From the NCBI GenBank assembly GCA_942492965.1, contig OW818656.1, positions 496,001-560,000 of the forward strand: a stretch of DNA of 64,000 nucleotides, in the 5' to 3' direction. A program made the translations under genes and the position numbers. This document shows positions 58,954 to 64,000 of the stretch, piece by piece. A model generated the notes under the pieces. That model searched no databases and was not told where the DNA came from. It saw only the letters and a program-made list of their open reading frames with translations. Numbering within the stretch: position 1 is the first letter of the stretch; each line of letters starts with the position of its first letter. The stretch is from Sphingosinicella sp942492965. Its GTDB lineage: Bacteria; Pseudomonadota; Alphaproteobacteria; Sphingomonadales; Sphingomonadaceae.

Positions 58954-60690
58954 TCAGTGCATCTCCTCGACCGGCGTCACACCCATCACATGAAGGCCGT
59001 TCGCGATAACCTGCCCCAGCCCACGCGCCAGCGCTAGCCTCGCGTTGGTGATGCCGGGATCGTCGGCGATCAGATAGCGCTTCGAAGGATCGTCGTTGCC
59101 CCGGTTCCAGTTGGCGTGGAACGCGGCGGCGAGATCGCCGAGGTAGAAGGCGATACGGTGCGGCTCGTGCGCGTTCGCCGCCGCCTCGACAATGCGCGGC
59201 CACTGCGCGGCAAATCGCACGAGATCGAGTTCGGTCTCATCGAGCCGGGCAAGATCAGCCGCCGAGGGCGCGACGACGGTGAAGCCCGCCTCCGCCGCGC
59301 GGCGCGCCAGCGAGTAAATCCGGGCGTGCGCGTACTGCACGTAGAAAACCGGATTGTCCTTCGATTGCTCGACGACCTTGGCGAAGTCGAAATCGAGCGG
59401 CGCGTCGGCGCGGCGCGTCAGCATCATGAAGCGCACGACGTCCTTGCCGACCTCGCGCACCACGTCCGCCAGCGTCACGAACGAACCCGAACGCTTCGAC
59501 ATCTTCACCGGCTCGCCCGCGCGGAACAGGCGCACCATCTGCACCAGCTTCACATCGAACGGCTTGCCGTCCGTCAGCCCCGCGACCGCCGCCTGAATCC
59601 GCTTCACCGTGCCCGCATGGTCGGCACCCCAGATGTCGATCAGCTGGTCGGCGCGCTCCGCCTTGCGCTTGTGATACGCCATGTCGGCGCCGAAGTATGT
59701 CCACGACCCGTCCGACTTCTTCAGCGGCCGGTCCACGTCGTCGCCGAACGCGGTCGAGCGGAACAGCGTCAGCTCCACCGGCTCCCAGTCGTCGGGAAGC
59801 TCGCCCTTCGGCGGCTCAAGCACGCCTTCGTAGACATAGCCCTTGGCGCGCAGCTCGGCTTCGGCGCGGTCCGCCTCGCCCGCCGCCTGCACCTCGGCTT
59901 CGGATGAGAAGAGATCGTGGTGGATGCCGAGCAGCGCGAGATCGGCCTTGATGAGCACGAGCATCGCGTCGACAGCGCGCGTGCGGAACAGCGCCAGCCA
60001 TTCGCTCTCCGGCTTGCCGACCCAGGCGTTGCCGAACTCCGCCGCGAGCGCTTCGCCCACCGGCTTCAGATAATCGCCCGGATAGAGGCCTTCAGGAATC
60101 TCGCCGATCTCCTCGCCCAGCGCCTCGCGGTAGCGCAGGTGCGCGGAGCGTGCGAGCACGTCCACCTGCCCGCCCGCGTCGTTCACATAATATTCGCGCG
60201 TCACCTCGTAGCCCGCGAACTCGAGCAGCGCGGCGAGCGCGTCGCCAACGACGGCGCCGCGGCAGTGGCCCATGTGCATCGGCCCCGTCGGGTTCGCCGA
60301 CACATACTCGACGTTAACATGAACGCCCGTGCCGAGCCCCGTGCGGCCATAATCACCGCCCGCCGCAAGGATGGCGTTCAGTTCGCTGATCCAGACGGCG
60401 GGATCGAGGCGGATGTTGATGAAGCCCGGCCCCGCTACCTCCACGGATGCGACGCCCGACGCCTTGGCAAGCTCAGCGGCAAGCGGCTCGGCGATGGCGC
60501 GCGGCGGCTTGCCTGCAGGCTTCGCCAGCACCATCGCGGCGTTGGTGGCGAGGTCACCGTGGGAGGGGTCGCGCGGCGGTTCGAGCGCCACGGCCTTGCG
60601 GTCCAGCCCAGCCGGAATCGTCCCCGCAGCCTCCAGCGCGTCGAGCGCGGCGTGGACCGCCGCCGTATAGGTTTCAAAAACAGTGCTCAC
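58954..60690 (-). CDS. argS: arginine--tRNA ligase
   Basis: 578-residue class I synthetase. N-terminal Add-1 domain with PPRDPSHGDLATNAAMVLAK, HIGH motif in ANPTGPMHMGHCRGAVVGDA, and VKMSKRSGSFVTLADVV carrying the KMSKS equivalent. The anticodon domain ends GLHVMGVTPVEEM. GTG 60690 (VSTVFETYTAAVHAAL) was chosen; a TTG seven codons upstream is the alternative. First gene of argS-SPOR-nagZ-scpAB. Confidence 0.95.
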   Translation of the reverse strand: MSTVFETYTAAVHAALDALEAAGTIPAGLDRKAVALEPPRDPSHGDLATNAAMVLAKPAGKPPRAIAEPLAAELAKASGVASVEVAGPGFINIRLDPAVWISELNAILAAGGDYGRTGLGTGVHVNVEYVSANPTGPMHMGHCRGAVVGDALAALLEFAGYEVTREYYVNDAGGQVDVLARSAHLRYREALGEEIGEIPEGLYPGDYLKPVGEALAAEFGNAWVGKPESEWLALFRTRAVDAMLVLIKADLALLGIHHDLFSSEAEVQAAGEADRAEAELRAKGYVYEGVLEPPKGELPDDWEPVELTLFRSTAFGDDVDRPLKKSDGSWTYFGADMAYHKRKAERADQLIDIWGADHAGTVKRIQAAVAGLTDGKPFDVKLVQMVRLFRAGEPVKMSKRSGSFVTLADVVREVGKDVVRFMMLTRRADAPLDFDFAKVVEQSKDNPVFYVQYAHARIYSLARRAAEAGFTVVAPSAADLARLDETELDLVRFAAQWPRIVEAAANAHEPHRIAFYLGDLAAAFHANWNRGNDDPSKRYLIADDPGITNARLALARGLGQVIANGLHVMGVTPVEEMH

Positions 60691-60899
60691 GACCAGGCCT
60701 GCTATCTGCAAAAATGAGATTTGCCCGGGGCCTTACACCGCTTTCCCCATGCGCGCCAAGCATCCGTCGCCGTCCGCACGGCAGAGCGCTCCGCTCGATT
60801 GTTTCCAATTCGAAAAACATCCGTAACGGTTTCTTATCGCCCTTCGCGCAAGGTGGGCTGACAAGAGCCCCCTTCGACGAGTATGCGTGCGCCGTCCCT

Positions 60900-62561
60900 A
60901 TGTACCGCGTAATTGCCTTTGCATTTCTATTGCTTATCGCCGCTGCAGCGGGCGATGAGGCGCGTGCGGACGCCCGCTTCTGCCATGCGGTAACGGACCT
61001 TTCGGCAGCCGAACCGGACGCGTTCGAGTGTTCAGCGGAGCCCGCCGACTATCGGCAGCGCAGCCTGTGGCTGAAGATCGATGCGCCCGCCGATTCGCGG
61101 ATCGTCTATGTCCATCAAACGCGCTTCGAGCGGCTGACGGCGGTTTTCCTTTACGCGGACGGCCGAACCGCCTCGCAAACCGTGCGCCGCGGCAATTATG
61201 GCGCGCACTGGCGGATCGGTGGGCAGATCGCGTTCGAACCGCCGATGCTCGCCGCGCCCGTCAAAACCGTTCTTCTGCGTTTCGACGGACTCGCGAGCCA
61301 CGAACTGCTGAGAATCCGTCTGCCCGACGCCGATGAAGCCAACGCGCAGGCCGCCGTGCTGCCTGTGGTCGTCGGCAGCGCGATCACGCTGCTCGCGCTC
61401 GGCGCGCTCTACACGCTTTCGGTGAGCGTGGCGCTGCGCCGCATCTACCTGCTGTGGCATGGGCTCTGGGCGGTCACGATGGTCGCGTGGGGTCTGCTCT
61501 GGTCGCAGCTCGCACTCATCGTCGCGCCCGGCATCGCCGGCTGGTCGTCGCAAATCTGCACCTTTCTTGCCTGCCTCGCCGTCACGCTGGCCACCGTCAG
61601 CGGCGTGATGGCGCTGGGGAAAGACATGGGGCCGCGCGCGCTCCGCGTCGGCACGCTCGCGCTCGGCGTGTTCATCATGCCTTTCGGCATTCTCGTCTCG
61701 CTGGAAACGGGGCCGGCGCTCGGCTGGCAGGTCGTCGTTCTCGGCGCGCTCACCCTGTCGGTCCTCGCGCTTGTCACGCTCAGCCTCGTCAACGCCTGCC
61801 GCGCCGGGAACACCGATGCGAAGGCGCTTGCCTGGGCGTGGGGGATGCCGATGGCGACGCTTGCGCTGGTTCAGATCGTCGATGTGAATGACTGGATCTA
61901 CGGCGGCGGCTCGCAGGTCGTGATGCTCGTCGCGGCGGCATTGCAGATCGTCTGGCTCTCGATCGCCGTCACGCTGCGGATCGCGCACCTCCGCGAGGAG
62001 CGCGACAGGGCGCGCGCTGCGGAAGCGCGCATGAGCGAGCTTGCCAGCCGCGATGCACTCACAGGCCTGCTCAACCGGCGCGGTTTCGTGGAACGCGCCG
62101 AGTTCATGATCGAGGGCCGCGCCGCACCGGGCGAGCACTTCGGCCTGCTGCTGATCGATGTCGACCATTTCAAGCGTGTCAACGACACCTATGGCCACGA
62201 AGCAGGCGATGCCGTGCTGTGCCGGATCGCGCGCCGACTCGAACGCTGGGAAGGGCCGCTGTGCGTCGCTGGGCGCATCGGCGGGGAGGAATTCGTGCTC
62301 GCCGTCACCGGGCTCACCCCCATCGGCCTCCGCCAGTTCGCCGAAAGCGTGCGGCGCGGCATCGCCGATCTGCATCATCCCGAGCTGCGCACCGGCCATG
62401 CCGTCACGGTCAGCATCGGGGTCGCCTCGGCAGACCGCGCGCTCAGCTTCCAGCGCCTCTACGGCTGGGCCGATCAGGAACTCTACAAGGCGAAGGCAAA
62501 TGGCCGGAACCGGGTGATCTTCCGGGGAAGCGACCGCAACGCGCAGGCGGTCGCCGGCTGA
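60900..62561 (+). CDS. 7TMR-DISM-type diguanylate cyclase (GGDEF)
   Basis: 553 residues: signal peptide (MYRVIAFAFLLLIAAAAGDE), a periplasmic beta-rich domain (to about 160), seven membrane helices (about 160-365) in the 7TMR-DISM arrangement, a short coiled coil and a C-terminal GGDEF domain (about 390-545) with RDALTGLLNRRGF and the active loop RIGGEEFVLA. The GGEEF form is catalytically competent, making cyclic di-GMP. The RxxD inhibitory site just upstream of the loop is absent. ATG 60900; an earlier long frame is antisense to argS. Confidence 0.88.
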   Translation: MYRVIAFAFLLLIAAAAGDEARADARFCHAVTDLSAAEPDAFECSAEPADYRQRSLWLKIDAPADSRIVYVHQTRFERLTAVFLYADGRTASQTVRRGNYGAHWRIGGQIAFEPPMLAAPVKTVLLRFDGLASHELLRIRLPDADEANAQAAVLPVVVGSAITLLALGALYTLSVSVALRRIYLLWHGLWAVTMVAWGLLWSQLALIVAPGIAGWSSQICTFLACLAVTLATVSGVMALGKDMGPRALRVGTLALGVFIMPFGILVSLETGPALGWQVVVLGALTLSVLALVTLSLVNACRAGNTDAKALAWAWGMPMATLALVQIVDVNDWIYGGGSQVVMLVAAALQIVWLSIAVTLRIAHLREERDRARAAEARMSELASRDALTGLLNRRGFVERAEFMIEGRAAPGEHFGLLLIDVDHFKRVNDTYGHEAGDAVLCRIARRLERWEGPLCVAGRIGGEEFVLAVTGLTPIGLRQFAESVRRGIADLHHPELRTGHAVTVSIGVASADRALSFQRLYGWADQELYKAKANGRNRVIFRGSDRNAQAVAG

Positions 62562-63722
62562 TCAGATGATCGCGCCTGGCGGAAAGGCGATTTGCCCGCC
62601 CAGCGCCTCGAAGGTCTTCAGCGCATAGCGGTCGGTCATGCCCGCGATGAAATCCGCGATGTGGCGCGCGCGCGCCGGTTCGGCTTCGGGCAGGCGCACG
62701 CGCCAATCTGCGGGCAGCTTCGATGGATCGTCGTGGAGCGTGTCGAACAGTTCGCCCGTCACCGCGGCGGCAGGTTCGCGCATCGCGAGGTTGCGCGCGT
62801 GGAAATACATGTTCGCGTAGAGGAAGCGCTTGAGGTCGCGCTCCGCCGCCTGCATCGCTTCCGAGAAGCTCACAACGGGCGCCCCGGCCCGGCGAATGGC
62901 ATCCACATCGATGGGCGCGAGCGCGGCGAGACGCCGGACTGTTTCCTCGATCAGGTCGTCGGCCATGCGCCCGATCTGGAACCGCACGAGTTCGGCCGCC
63001 AGCCTGTCGTCGGGAGCACCCGGATGACGCGCGCGCACGGCGCCCAGACACTCGCAGACGAGCGGCACCGCCGCCGCGACCTCCCCGAGCGTGAACAGCC
63101 CGGCGCGGAGGCCGTCGTCGAGATCGTGGTTGTCGTAGGCGATGTCGTCGGCAAGCGCGGCGAGCTGCGCCTCCGGCCCCGCGTGCGTCCCGAGGTCGAG
63201 ATCGTGGCGCGCATTGTAGCCGCCGAGCGCCCAGCCCGGCGCCGTCACCGGCCCGTTGTGCTTGGCGAGCCCCTCCAGCGTTTCCCACGAGAGGTTGAGC
63301 CCGTCGAAATCGGCGTAGCGGACTTCGAGCGTGGTGAGCATCCGGATCGTGTGGCCGTTGTGGTCGAACCCGCCCCACGGCGCCATACGCGCGGCGAGCA
63401 CGTCCTCACCGACATGGCCGAACGGAGGATGCCCGAGGTCGTGCGCAAGGCAGAGCGCTTCGGTCAGATCTTCATTGAACTGCAGCGTGCGCGCGATGGC
63501 GCGGCCGATCTGCGCGACTTCGAGGCTGTGCGTCAGCCGTGTGCGGAAGTGGTCGCCGTCCGGCGACACGAACACCTGCGTCTTGTGCTTCAGGCGGCGG
63601 AAGGCGGTCGAATGGATGATGCGGTCGCGGTCGCGCTGAAAGGCGTCGCGGCGCGCGCTCGGGCTTTCGGAATGCAGCCGTCCCCGCGAAGCCGCGGGGT
63701 TCGAGGCGTACGGCGCCAGCAT
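62562..63722 (-). CDS. dgt: deoxyguanosinetriphosphate triphosphohydrolase-like protein
   Basis: 386-residue HD-domain dNTPase-like protein. Motifs: RTRLTHSLEVAQIGRAIART, CLAHDLGHPPFGHVGEDVL, and DDIAYDNHDLDDGLRAGLF, the HD metal-site residues. Family members hydrolyse dNTPs to deoxynucleosides and tripolyphosphate. The stop abuts the GGDEF gene stop. ATG 63722 overlaps the stop of the SPOR gene by 4 nt. Confidence 0.92.
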   Translation of the reverse strand: MLAPYASNPAASRGRLHSESPSARRDAFQRDRDRIIHSTAFRRLKHKTQVFVSPDGDHFRTRLTHSLEVAQIGRAIARTLQFNEDLTEALCLAHDLGHPPFGHVGEDVLAARMAPWGGFDHNGHTIRMLTTLEVRYADFDGLNLSWETLEGLAKHNGPVTAPGWALGGYNARHDLDLGTHAGPEAQLAALADDIAYDNHDLDDGLRAGLFTLGEVAAAVPLVCECLGAVRARHPGAPDDRLAAELVRFQIGRMADDLIEETVRRLAALAPIDVDAIRRAGAPVVSFSEAMQAAERDLKRFLYANMYFHARNLAMREPAAAVTGELFDTLHDDPSKLPADWRVRLPEAEPARARHIADFIAGMTDRYALKTFEALGGQIAFPPGAII

Positions 63723-64000
63723 CAGAGCGGCGCGATGGCGGAGCCGGCCGGCGCGCGGTTGATGTAGGAGTCGACCCCCGCCGCTTTCAGCCGGCGCGAG
63801 ACTTTCTGCGCATCTCCGGCGGATCGGAATGGCCCGATCAGCAGGCGGTGCGTGCCGTCGGCATTCTGCACATAAGCGTTATAGTTGCCGATCACGCTCG
63901 CCTTGCGCTTGAAGCGTGTGAGGTCGAACGTCACCAGCGCACGGTCCGGGCTACTCGAAAGCTGCAGCCACACATGCGCGGCCTTCAGCTGCGCCGCCGA
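63722..64000 (-). CDS. SPOR domain protein, C-terminal part
   Basis: The frame is open to the window edge; 92 residues are visible, starting SAAQLKAAHVWLQLSSSPDR and ending with a SPOR domain (NADGTHRLLIGPFRSAGDAQ, AGVDSYINRAPAGS). An apparent internal start is only a GTG within the frame. In sphingomonads SPOR domains in this position often end D-alanyl-D-alanine carboxypeptidases or lytic enzymes; the N-terminus beyond the window is needed to say which. Confidence 0.82.
   Translation of the reverse strand, partial: SAAQLKAAHVWLQLSSSPDRALVTFDLTRFKRKASVIGNYNAYVQNADGTHRLLIGPFRSAGDAQKVSRRLKAAGVDSYINRAPAGSAIAPL

Overview
The window is about 67% GC and reads as a chromosome segment of a sphingomonad (Alphaproteobacteria, Sphingomonadales). 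The evidence is the rsh-pyrE-pdxJ-acpS-lepB order, mitochondria-like helper proteins (COQ9 family, cytochrome bc1 chaperone, NDUFA12-like complex I subunit), a PhyR-type general stress response locus, and a serine palmitoyltransferase cluster. Nearly every base is coding. Many genes overlap by 4 nt (ATGA or GTGA), and no gene-free stretch exceeds about 230 bp. I see no rRNA, tRNA, CRISPR array or prophage.

Layout. 1-9.8 kb: rsh end, pyrE, pdxJ, acpS, lepB; a small DUF559 endonuclease gene enclosed by long inverted palindromic repeats; FKBP, rpsU, COQ9 family, feoAB, ssb, a hairpin-rich intergenic stretch, DUF177, bc1 chaperone and bamE. 9.8-21.5 kb, mostly minus strand: proton pyrophosphatase hppA, thiL, nusB, the riboflavin genes ribD-ribE-ribBX-ribH, tonB with a Zur-like operator, gltX, nadE. 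21.6-30.2 kb: plsY-dprA-aat, DUF2155-mlaD-NDUFA12, DUF192, a double cold-shock protein, a molybdenum-hydroxylase maturation operon (coxG, small membrane protein, xdhC, moeA/mocA fusion) and recX.

30.3-43.8 kb looks like a sphingolipid synthesis and export island. It holds a fatty acyl-AMP ligase, an SDR reductase (CerR-like), an acyl carrier protein, serine palmitoyltransferase, a Pol-beta-like nucleotidyltransferase, a lipid kinase, a DUF2141 protein, two LptF/LptG-type permeases, a MATE-like flippase, a di-iron lipid hydroxylase and an acyltransferase resembling bacterial ceramide synthase. In order, the genes can activate and load a fatty acid, condense it with serine, reduce and N-acylate the product, hydroxylate and phosphorylate it, and move it across the envelope.

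43.8-50.3 kb: xth, erpA, M23 peptidase, DUF455, bcp, glnE. 50.3-54.2 kb is the general stress response locus: a single-frame fusion of the anti-sigma factor NepR to the sigma factor EcfG, a 46-residue membrane protein, phyR, a divergent PhyP-like kinase homologue with a degenerate ATPase domain, and just downstream a candidate small RNA with a textbook EcfG promoter and two C-rich loops, then an entericidin-like lipoprotein. 54.2-64 kb: tatABC, scpAB, nagZ, SPOR protein, argS, a diguanylate cyclase, a dGTPase-like protein and the end of a second SPOR protein.

Most worth following up: the NepR-EcfG fusion and its adjacent stress sRNA, the HTH domain fused to RibBX facing a palindromic operator, the DUF559 gene inside REP-like inverted repeats, and the LptFG-type exporter embedded in the sphingolipid island.
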